Assembly (NCBI GenBank): GCA_020050695.1
Contig: JAGVKI010000097.1
Coordinates: forward strand, 1 to 5,916
Origin: Alphaproteobacteria bacterium
Lineage (GTDB): Bacteria > Pseudomonadota > Alphaproteobacteria > Rickettsiales > SXRF01
Length of the DNA stretch: 5,916 bases
Direction of reading: 5' to 3'
A program made the position numbers and the translations under genes. Positions 1 to 5,899 of this stretch are shown here, in pieces; position 1 is the first letter of the stretch, and each line of letters begins with the position of its first letter. The notes under the pieces were generated by a model, which did not search any database, had not been told where the DNA came from, and saw only the letters and a program-made list of their open reading frames with translations.

Positions 1-1437
1 GCCTTGCTTACCCCTGTGACAGCACTTTCCGAAGCCTTCTTCCTGCATAAAATTCTCAAAATTCGCCGTCTCAATTACAATGAAACGGCCATGCCGGATG
101 CCACCCACGAGGTTGAGGCTATTTCAGGCGCGTGCATGTGCATTCGCACCCGTGACTATCAGCGCATGTTTGGGCTCGATGAAGGGTTTTTCCTGCATGT
201 GGAAGACCTCGATTTCTGCATGCGTATACACAAACTCGGTGGCAAGATTATTTGTGTGCCGTCGGTTAAGCTGACCCATATGAAAAGTACCAGCGGTGAG
301 GTGACATCGCGTTTTCTGGAGTGGCATAAGGCCAAGGGCTTCATGCGCTATTTCAAGAAGCATTTTGAAGGTAAGTATGTACCTGGGTTCTTATCGCTGG
401 CCAATCTTGCTATTTTAGCGCGCTACGTGCTTAAAACCACACTTGGCGACGTGCGCCGCATATTGAAACGTCACCAGAAACCGCATAACACCACACCGTC
501 CAAACGTCTGATGATTTTGGCGGCAGGGCTTGCAGAACTGCCTGAGGACGAAAGCTTCAAGGGTAAAACCGTACTGGTCACCGGTGCTACCAGCCAGATA
601 GGGCTGTGTGTGGTAAAGCGCCTGATTGCCGCAGGCGGCGCAGTGCTGGCTATCAGCCGTGGCCCGATTGTGCCGTTTGAGCATGAGCATTTACGCTGGA
701 TTATTGGCGATCTGACGGCAGCTGACCTGCATCTGGAAGATTACCTGATTGATGCTGTGGTGCATTGCGCGCCGCTTTGGCATTTGCCGCCTATACTGGA
801 TTTGCTCTCCGAGGCAGGCGTTAAACGTATTGTGGCCTTTAGTTCCACCTCCATTTTTGCCAAGGCATCCTCTAAAAACAGTTATGAAAAAGACGTGGTA
901 GATAAGCTGGTGAAGGCAGAAGCAGCGCTTATGGCGCAGTCGGCTGAAAAGAATATTGCCGGTTGGACGATCCTGCGGCCTACGATGATTTATGGTGTAG
1001 GGCTTGACCTGAACGTGACATCGCTGGCCAAGTTTATTGAGCGGTTTAAATTCTTTCTGGTCTACCCGCCCGCCTTTGGCCGCCGCCAGCCTGTGCATGC
1101 AGATGACCTGGCCATTGGCGTGATGCAGGTGCTCGGTAATACGACTACCTTTGGCCGCTCTTATAATGTCAGCGGCGGCGAGATTGTTACCTACCGCGAA
1201 ATGCTCGAGCGCCTGTTTGCAATTTACGGCCTGAAGCCCCGCATTATCGTAAGCACGCTGCTGCCGTTAATGCTGAATATGGCTGGTATTGTACTGCGTC
1301 GTAAGCATCTGAATGGTGAGATTGCGCATCGCATGAATGATGACTTGATTTTCTTCCATGACGAGGCCAAGAAAGACTTTGGTTACTCACCGCGACCTTT
1401 CCTCAGCGGCGGTATGGCAGATATTGAAGGCGTATAA
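1..1437 (+). CDS. Glycosyltransferase family 2 / NAD(P)-dependent epimerase-type fusion protein, 5' partial
   Basis: The frame is open to the left edge, so the N-terminus is missing; the TTG at base 4 is not a believable start. Residues are counted from base 4. Residues 1-156 look like the end of a GT2 glycosyltransferase: the acidic EDLD at 67-70 in HVEDLDFCMR, then the usual G..I..VPS..LTHM segment and a basic helical tail. The nucleotide-sugar-binding first half of the GT domain is off the contig. After a linker (about 157-185) an extended SDR domain begins, with a Rossmann motif TGATSQIG at 193-200, FSSTSIF at 279-285, LRPTMIYG at 324-331 and RQPVHADDLA at 361-370. A hydrophobic stretch at 412-431 may touch the membrane. 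A canonical YxxxK pair is not seen. The likely role is building or modifying a surface polysaccharide; donor, acceptor and reaction are unknown. The dat gene follows after 6 bases. Domain calls are firm; the fusion is what the reading frame shows. Confidence 0.85.
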   Translation, partial: ALLTPVTALSEAFFLHKILKIRRLNYNETAMPDATHEVEAISGACMCIRTRDYQRMFGLDEGFFLHVEDLDFCMRIHKLGGKIICVPSVKLTHMKSTSGEVTSRFLEWHKAKGFMRYFKKHFEGKYVPGFLSLANLAILARYVLKTTLGDVRRILKRHQKPHNTTPSKRLMILAAGLAELPEDESFKGKTVLVTGATSQIGLCVVKRLIAAGGAVLAISRGPIVPFEHEHLRWIIGDLTAADLHLEDYLIDAVVHCAPLWHLPPILDLLSEAGVKRIVAFSSTSIFAKASSKNSYEKDVVDKLVKAEAALMAQSAEKNIAGWTILRPTMIYGVGLDLNVTSLAKFIERFKFFLVYPPAFGRRQPVHADDLAIGVMQVLGNTTTFGRSYNVSGGEIVTYREMLERLFAIYGLKPRIIVSTLLPLMLNMAGIVLRRKHLNGEIAHRMNDDLIFFHDEAKKDFGYSPRPFLSGGMADIEGV

Positions 1438-1439
1438 GG
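1436..1439 (+). promoter_or_regulatory. Ribosome binding site of dat (weak)
   Basis: AAGG sits 4 bases before the ATG at 1444 and overlaps the stop codon of the preceding gene. A second candidate, GAAGG at 1426-1430, is 13 bases away. Neither is ideal, which fits translational coupling to the upstream gene in one operon. Confidence 0.4.
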
Positions 1440-1443
1440 CTCT

Positions 1444-2310
1444 ATGGCACGAATTTCCTATGTAAACGGGCAGTACCTCCCGCATCACGAAGCAGCAGTA
1501 CATGTAGAAGACCGTGGTTATCAGTTTGCTGACGGCATATATGAATATATCGCTTTTTATAATCATACGCTGCTTGATGGCGACGCGCACCTGAAGCGCC
1601 TGGAGCGCAGCCTCGGTGAATTGCGTATTCCTATGCCTGTATCTATTCGTGCGATGCATGTGATCATTCGCCAGCTGATTGCACGTAACAGCCGTATCGA
1701 TGGCGGGCTGTATATACAGGTAACGCGCGGCGTTGCGCGCCGCGACCACCCGTTTCCGCGCAATACGAAGCCTGCCCTGGTGATGACGGTATGTGCCGCC
1801 AAAACGCCCAAGGAACATGAAGTGAAAGATGGCGTGAAAGTGATTACGGCCCCTGACATACGCTGGGGACGCTGCGATATTAAATCCATCTCACTGCTTG
1901 CCAATGTGCTGGCCAAGCAGGCCGCTGGTGAAAAGCATACGCGCGAAGCATGGCTGGTGGGCGATGACCGCACGGTTACCGAAGGCGCGGTGTCGAACGC
2001 CTATATCATCAGCAAGGAAGGCGAACTGGTTACCCACCCGCTGGATGAGCATGTGCTGGGCGGCATCACGCGCGATGTCGTGCTGCGCCTGGCGCGTAAA
2101 GCGGGTATTACTGTGGCGGAGCGGTCTTTTAATACCGTTGAAGTAAAAAATGCACGTGAGGCTTTTATCACGTCTACCAGTGCCAATGTGCTGCCGGTGA
2201 TCAAGGTGGACGACAAGCTGATTGGCAATGGCAAGCCCGGCCCGATTACCCGCCAGTTACAGGAATTATATCGCACTTATGTGTTTAAGCAGACGGGAAG
2301 GATGCTCTAA
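1444..2310 (+). CDS. dat: D-amino acid transaminase (D-alanine aminotransferase), PLP fold type IV
   Basis: This enzyme interconverts D-alanine and 2-oxoglutarate with pyruvate and D-glutamate, supplying D-amino acids for peptidoglycan in the cytosol. The 288 residues match the usual family length of about 280-290. Visible motifs are VEDRGYQFADGIYE (21-34), VTRGVARRDHPFP (93-105), DIRWGRCDIKS (138-148) with Lys147 as the predicted PLP-binding lysine, VTEGAVSN (178-185) with Glu180, GGITRDVV (206-213) and ITSTSANVLPV (242-252). Tyr33, Arg100 and His102 line up with Tyr31, Arg98 and His100 of the Bacillus D-amino acid transaminase. That R.H.FP pattern separates it from branched-chain aminotransferases and aminodeoxychorismate lyases of the same fold. 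The ATG at 1444 puts the first conserved block at the expected distance. The gene lies 6 bases after the glycosyltransferase fusion and overlaps the HAD gene by one base, so co-transcription is likely. Confidence 0.92.
   Translation: MARISYVNGQYLPHHEAAVHVEDRGYQFADGIYEYIAFYNHTLLDGDAHLKRLERSLGELRIPMPVSIRAMHVIIRQLIARNSRIDGGLYIQVTRGVARRDHPFPRNTKPALVMTVCAAKTPKEHEVKDGVKVITAPDIRWGRCDIKSISLLANVLAKQAAGEKHTREAWLVGDDRTVTEGAVSNAYIISKEGELVTHPLDEHVLGGITRDVVLRLARKAGITVAERSFNTVEVKNAREAFITSTSANVLPVIKVDDKLIGNGKPGPITRQLQELYRTYVFKQTGRML
2295..2301 (+). promoter_or_regulatory. Ribosome binding site of the HAD phosphatase gene
   Basis: GGGAAGG ends 8 bases before the ATG at 2310. It lies inside the last codons of dat and supports the start that shares one base with the dat stop codon (TAATG arrangement). 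Confidence 0.6.
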
Positions 2311-2990
2311 TGGCGCTGCCAAAGCCGATTGCAGTTATTTTTGATTGGGACAATACGCTGGTCAATACCTGGCCGATTATTCATGACGCACTGAACAAAA
2401 CCTTCCGCGAGATGGGCACACCTTTGTGGGAACTCAGTGAAACCAAGGCGCGGGTGCGTAAATCCATGCGTGATTCGTTTCCTGAAATCTTTGGTGAGGA
2501 CTGGGAAAAGGCGGGTGAACTCTACCAGCGCAATTACCGCTCATCGCATTTGAATAACCTTGAAGCACTGCCTTTGGCGCGCGAACTGCTTGAAGAAGTG
2601 CGCAGTCATGGCATCTACAACGTAGTGGTCAGCAATAAAAAAGGCCCGAACCTGCGTGAAGAAGTTGGACATATTGGCTGGAACCAGTATTTTGATGCGG
2701 TTATCGGTGCGCATGACGCCGCGCGCGATAAGCCTTTTATTGATCCGGTTGATATGGCGTTTGAGAAAAGCACCCTGCGCCCGGGCAAGGACGTATGGTT
2801 TGTCGGAGATAGCGAGATCGACCTTGAATGTGCGATGAATACGGGCTGCACCGGTGTGCTGTATGGCGCTGAAGCCAGCGAACATCCTGATTACAATGAC
2901 ACGCATTACCAGGGATTTCCGTATCATGCACATGTGCATGACCACAGCCAGACCATCGAATTGCTGAAAAAAGCCTTTAAGGCTGCGTAA
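2310..2990 (+). CDS. HAD-superfamily hydrolase, phosphoglycolate phosphatase-like
   Basis: A 226-residue cytosolic phosphatase of the haloacid dehalogenase superfamily with all core motifs: motif I DWDNTL at 12-17 (nucleophile Asp12, acid/base Asp14), motif II Ser108-Asn109 in VVVSNKKG, motif III Lys141-Pro142, and motif IV GDSEID at 166-171. The segment between motif I and II (about 18-90) is helical and fits the small alpha-helical C1 cap of phosphoglycolate phosphatase-like members. The physiological substrate cannot be read from the sequence. The ATG shares its A with the dat stop codon and has a good ribosome binding site, so expression is probably coupled to dat. The C-terminus is histidine-rich, with four His in residues 206-212. 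The last 14 bases overlap the end of tyrA on the other strand. The family call is secure; a gph name is not justified. Confidence 0.88.
   Translation: MALPKPIAVIFDWDNTLVNTWPIIHDALNKTFREMGTPLWELSETKARVRKSMRDSFPEIFGEDWEKAGELYQRNYRSSHLNNLEALPLARELLEEVRSHGIYNVVVSNKKGPNLREEVGHIGWNQYFDAVIGAHDAARDKPFIDPVDMAFEKSTLRPGKDVWFVGDSEIDLECAMNTGCTGVLYGAEASEHPDYNDTHYQGFPYHAHVHDHSQTIELLKKAFKAA
2967..2984 (-). terminator. Candidate intrinsic terminator of the chorismate mutase-hisC-tyrA operon
   Basis: Read on the minus strand, AGCCTTAAAGGCT (2984-2972) can form a 5-bp stem with a 3-base loop and is followed by a run of six T (2972-2967, the first being in the stem). The tyrA stop codon TAA (2979-2977) lies in the hairpin. 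The stem is short, so this would be a weak terminator, but its position directly at the operon end is right. Confidence 0.4.
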
Positions 2991-4095
2991 GCGACTCGCG
3001 GACTTGCGCAGCATCTTCCGATACCAGCGCTTCACGTACCACCGTGAGTTCCTCAACGTAGCGCGCCAGAACGTCCATCATTCCGCTATAATGGTTTGAG
3101 ATATTCTCAATATCTTCTTCCGGCGGATGGGTGGCAGGGTAGGTGAAATCGGCAAAGCCGTTGCCTGCATAACGTGCAAAGGAAAAGCCCGCTTTCTTTT
3201 CTGCTTCCATGACCGTGCTAACCAGGCAGGACGCTGCCACACGGGGGAACAGCACGGTTTTAATCAATGTATCATTGGCCAGATCGGCGTTACCCTCGGG
3301 AGCGCCTTTGAGTTCACGTATAATATGGATAATAACGTCCATGTACCGGTCGAGCGCGGTAACGATATAGGCGCGGTTGGTAAGGCATATATCGACCCAG
3401 AGGGTAACGTCAGAGCCGGAAAGCCGGGTGAATTTCTGAAGCGTCTGGTCATTATCAAAAAGGGATGACTGCGCCATCAAAGGACGCGTGGCCACGAATG
3501 CCAGAACCTGCGGCAGGTGGGAGACATAGGCGTAGATCATGTCGTGCAGATGCGGGGGCATGCCCTCAAGGCGCGCGCCCATAGCCTGCCAGAATGTGGT
3601 GATCTGTTGCAGCACATGGCTTTTCTGGGAGGGATCATCTGGTGTTACGATGATGCGTTTTTTATCAAACAAATTGGCCCTGCCAGCGCTAACGCCGGAC
3701 TGTTCGCTGCCTGCAATCGGATGTGCGGGCAGGAAATCGACATTCTTCGGCAGGCAAGGCAATATGGAGTCAATGGCGAATTGTTTGACTGAGCAGGTAT
3801 CCATTACAATAGCGCCGGGTTTAAGGCGCGGGGCAATTTCCAGAGCCACACTATGCAGGGTGGAAGGTGGCGTGGCGATAATCACCAGATCGCTATCAGC
3901 AACGGCTGCGGCGGCATTTTGTGTGGCTGTATCGATGAAACCCTGCTTGCGTGCAAATGCCAGTGACACTTCATTAGGGTCGCAGGCAACGATGGTTTCA
4001 GCGAGTTTATATTCACGCGCTGCACGCGCAATGGAACTGCCAATCAGCCCAAGGCCGATAATGGTGATGCGTTCAAAAAGGAAGGAATTGAGCAC
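2977..4095 (-). CDS. tyrA: Prephenate/arogenate dehydrogenase (TyrA family) with extended C-terminus
   Basis: It oxidatively decarboxylates prephenate or arogenate in tyrosine synthesis. The N-terminal Rossmann domain has GLGLIG at 14-19, and Asp39 at the end of strand 2 (VACDPN) suggests NAD+ over NADP+. Family motifs follow: ATPPS at 74-78, MDTCSVK at 98-104, and PAHPIAGSEQSG at 123-134 with the conserved His125. Next come SHLPQVLAF at 192-200 and FTRLSGSDVTLWVDICLTNR at 222-241, in the helical dimerisation domain. Typical single-domain homologues are about 290-310 residues; this one is 372. The extra part (about 264-366) resembles a second copy of the helical domain. No ACT domain is visible. 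The start is GTG (4095-4093), with AAGG 7 bases upstream overlapping the hisC stop; no internal Met precedes the Rossmann motif. It is the last gene of the operon, 9 bases after hisC. Prephenate versus arogenate preference cannot be decided here. Confidence 0.92.
   Translation of the reverse strand: MLNSFLFERITIIGLGLIGSSIARAAREYKLAETIVACDPNEVSLAFARKQGFIDTATQNAAAAVADSDLVIIATPPSTLHSVALEIAPRLKPGAIVMDTCSVKQFAIDSILPCLPKNVDFLPAHPIAGSEQSGVSAGRANLFDKKRIIVTPDDPSQKSHVLQQITTFWQAMGARLEGMPPHLHDMIYAYVSHLPQVLAFVATRPLMAQSSLFDNDQTLQKFTRLSGSDVTLWVDICLTNRAYIVTALDRYMDVIIHIIRELKGAPEGNADLANDTLIKTVLFPRVAASCLVSTVMEAEKKAGFSFARYAGNGFADFTYPATHPPEEDIENISNHYSGMMDVLARYVEELTVVREALVSEDAAQVRESLTQP
2982..3012 (+). terminator. 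Candidate transcript-end hairpin after the HAD gene
   Basis: GCTGCGTAAG (2982-2991) and CTTGCGCAGC (3003-3012) form a 10-bp stem in the plus-strand RNA, with one G-U pair and an 11-base loop. The HAD stop codon (2988-2990) is in the left arm. In the minus-strand RNA the G-U pair becomes A-C, so the stem favours plus-strand transcripts. No U-run follows, so this is either a U-poor terminator or a 3'-end stabilising hairpin. The DNA also encodes the last residues of TyrA. Confidence 0.35.
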
Positions 4096-4102
4096 TGATT
4101 TG

Positions 4103-4106
4103 CCTT
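4103..4106 (-). promoter_or_regulatory. Ribosome binding site that sets the GTG start of tyrA
   Basis: On the minus strand AAGG (4106-4103) lies 7 bases before the GTG at 4095 and overlaps the TAA stop of hisC. Spacing and the lack of another start before the nucleotide-binding loop support GTG initiation and coupling to hisC translation. Confidence 0.55.
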
Positions 4107-5202
4107 ATGACTTCATGAAGTCGGCAAGGATTTTTGCGACCGCGCGATTATCTTCTTCCAGGCCAATGGTGATGCGCAGGCAGTCCGGCAGGCCATAATT
4201 AGCCACTTCGCGCGGGATGTAGCCATGCTCCATCATGTACAGGTTGGCATTGGCAGCACTGTGCTTGCCGCCTGGAAACTTTACAAGAATGAAATTGCCA
4301 AGGCTTGGATAAACCTTAAGGCCCAGCCCGGACAGTTCGCTTGAAAGCCATGGCAGCCATTTGGAATTAAACTCGCGTGCTTTCTGTGTAAAGGCGGTGT
4401 CACGCGCGGCAGCAGCGCCCGCATTGATAGCGGCGGCAGATACGTTGAACGGGCCGCGGATACGGTTCAGCACATCTATGATATGGGCGGGGGCGTATGC
4501 CCAGCCAAGGCGCAGCGCGGATAAGCCATAAATTTTGGAGAAGGTGCGAAGCATCACCACGTTGTCAAACTGATCGACCAGTTCACGGCCATCGCTGTAA
4601 TCATGATGCTCAGGGTATTCAGCATATGCGCCGTCAATTACCAGCAATACATGCGATGGCAGGCCAGCATGCAGGCGGACCAGTTCAGCTTTCGTGATAT
4701 AGCTGCCTGTAGGATTATTCGGGTTTGCCACGAACACCATTTTAGTGCGTGGGGTCAATGCTTTAAGCAGGTTGTCTACATCGGTGGTGAGATTGGTTTC
4801 AGGCGCGGTGACCGGCGTTGCGCCAAAGCTTTGCGCATAGATTTTATACATCAGGAAGCCGTGCTCGGGGTAGAGCACTTCATCGCCCGCACCTGCATAG
4901 GCGTGAATCAGCAGGCCGATCAGTTCATCAGAGCCAGAGCCGCATACCAGGCGTTCTGCAGGTAAGCCAAATACGCCAGAGAGTGCTTCGCGCAAGAGCG
5001 CGGCATTACCGTCAGGATAGCGGTGCAGGCTTTTTCCGGTCTCGTTATAAGCTGCAATAGCAGCAGGGCTCGCGCCAAGCGGGCTTTCGTTGGAAGAAAG
5101 TTTGACCACGGGTTTGCCGGAAGCTGATTTTGATTTGCCCCCTACATAAGGTGCAATATCAAGAATTCCCGGCTTGGGGGTAGGGAGGGCGTTTGAGGCC
5201 AT
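4105..5202 (-). CDS. hisC: Histidinol-phosphate aminotransferase / aromatic aminotransferase (HisC family)
   Basis: A PLP-dependent fold-type I aminotransferase of 365 residues, the usual HisC length. It makes histidinol phosphate from imidazole-acetol phosphate and, in this operon position, probably also transaminates phenylpyruvate, 4-hydroxyphenylpyruvate or prephenate. Motifs, counted from the ATG at 5202: GILDIAPYVGGKS (12-24), LSSNESPLG (35-43), RYPDG (61-65), CGSGSDELI (87-95), NPNNPTG (160-166), Asp190 and Tyr193 in VIDGAYAEY, TFSKIYGLSALRLGWA (220-235) with Lys223 as PLP lysine, and LRITIG (342-347). An in-frame ATG at 5232 would add ten residues overlapping the upstream gene and has no ribosome binding site. 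The 5202 start leaves a 4-base gap and fits where homologues begin, although its own site (AGAA-like) is weak. It lies between the chorismate mutase gene and tyrA. Confidence 0.9.
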   Translation of the reverse strand: MASNALPTPKPGILDIAPYVGGKSKSASGKPVVKLSSNESPLGASPAAIAAYNETGKSLHRYPDGNAALLREALSGVFGLPAERLVCGSGSDELIGLLIHAYAGAGDEVLYPEHGFLMYKIYAQSFGATPVTAPETNLTTDVDNLLKALTPRTKMVFVANPNNPTGSYITKAELVRLHAGLPSHVLLVIDGAYAEYPEHHDYSDGRELVDQFDNVVMLRTFSKIYGLSALRLGWAYAPAHIIDVLNRIRGPFNVSAAAINAGAAAARDTAFTQKAREFNSKWLPWLSSELSGLGLKVYPSLGNFILVKFPGGKHSAANANLYMMEHGYIPREVANYGLPDCLRITIGLEEDNRAVAKILADFMKS

Positions 5203-5206
5203 GATG

Positions 5207-5899
5207 TTATTTCTTGCTGTTTCCTGCGGCATGTAAGGTCGGCTTGATTTCGACGTTGGACATCATGATCGGGGTAGCATACGAACCCAGATAGTGAGCG
5301 TTATACACTACAGATGAACCAAGGGCGGACAGCAGTGATTTCATACCTGGATGGTCGGCGTTGATAAAGCCCTTCACTTCAATCAGGTGATGACGAATGG
5401 ATGGAAGGATATTGGCAACCTGAATCCAGCTGGCTTCCAGCTTTGCAGTTGAAAACGCTGTCTGCAGGCGATTCGCGCTTACGTTGAAGTCGGTTTCCAG
5501 AACGATCAGCGAGGTGTCATCCCCGGTAGGTTCAGGGGCGATGCAGGCTACCGCCAGCGCAGGGGTTACGTCTTTGCCCAGGCCATCGGGATGGATAAAT
5601 GGAATGCAGGCAAATATCTGCGGTTTGTCCTTGCTGGCTTCCATAAGGCTTGTCCACCAGTAATCGGAGTCGGATGAGCGAGGCGAGGGCACAATACCAA
5701 CGGTGGCCTTGCCATCCATAATGTCGCCAATGACGCGTTTGATTTGTGGCTGTTTGCTTGTGGGTGTGGAGGCGCCGAAGTATTCGCGTCCAAGCCAGTA
5801 AAAATCGTTATTGCCGTCTGCTGAATATACAGAAAGACGCAGCTGTGATTCCACCGAGGTCGAAGCGCCGATGATAATGCGCCACATGGCGCCTGCTGC
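5207..5899 (-). CDS. Chorismate mutase (AroQ class) with degenerate prephenate dehydratase-ACT tail, 5' partial
   Basis: The first gene of the operon; its N-terminus is lost at the contig edge. Residues are counted from the codon at 5899, the first genomic one. MWRIIIGASTS (5-15) resembles the last helix of an AroQ chorismate mutase domain, which converts chorismate to prephenate; the rest of that domain is missing. What follows looks like a P-protein. LRLSVYSADG (20-29) to ATVGIVPSP (65-73) resembles the first lobe of prephenate dehydratase. GDDTSLIVLE (126-135) to HYLGSY (202-207) resembles an ACT domain. About half of the dehydratase domain is absent, no TRF catalytic motif is present, and the GAL and ESRP phenylalanine-binding motifs of ACT are not recognisable. 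So I infer mutase activity without dehydratase activity. Alphaproteobacteria commonly have such a protein before hisC and tyrA (from memory of the family). The neighbouring hisC starts 4 bases after the stop codon. Confidence 0.75.
   Translation of the reverse strand, partial: AAGAMWRIIIGASTSVESQLRLSVYSADGNNDFYWLGREYFGASTPTSKQPQIKRVIGDIMDGKATVGIVPSPRSSDSDYWWTSLMEASKDKPQIFACIPFIHPDGLGKDVTPALAVACIAPEPTGDDTSLIVLETDFNVSANRLQTAFSTAKLEASWIQVANILPSIRHHLIEVKGFINADHPGMKSLLSALGSSVVYNAHYLGSYATPIMMSNVEIKPTLHAAGNSKK

Noticed and set aside
4..6. TTG at base 4 as the true start of the first gene
   Set aside because: The frame is open to the edge and the protein begins in the middle of a glycosyltransferase domain, so the gene is truncated.
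691..1098. Open frame on the minus strand inside the epimerase domain (135 codons)
   Set aside because: The opposite strand codes for a clear SDR domain; the antisense product has no recognisable motif.
4109..4122. Perfect 14-base palindrome GACTTCATGAAGTC at the end of hisC, just before tyrA
   Set aside because: It encodes the last hisC codons, has no spacer for a hairpin loop, and a 14-base palindrome is expected by chance about once in 16 kb, so one in this window is not surprising. It could be an operator, but nothing supports that.
3539..4198. Long open frame on the plus strand opposite tyrA and the end of hisC (219 codons)
   Set aside because: It is antisense to two strongly conserved genes, its translation shows no recognisable domain, and it has no operon context. 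It is a by-product of the codon use on the other strand.
5203..5232. Upstream ATG at 5232 as the hisC start
   Set aside because: It would overlap the preceding gene by 26 bases, has no ribosome binding site, and lies before the region where HisC proteins normally begin.
5207..5899. Annotation of the rightmost gene as a functional prephenate dehydratase (pheA)
   Set aside because: The TRF catalytic motif and about half of the dehydratase domain are missing, although the fold order resembles a P-protein.
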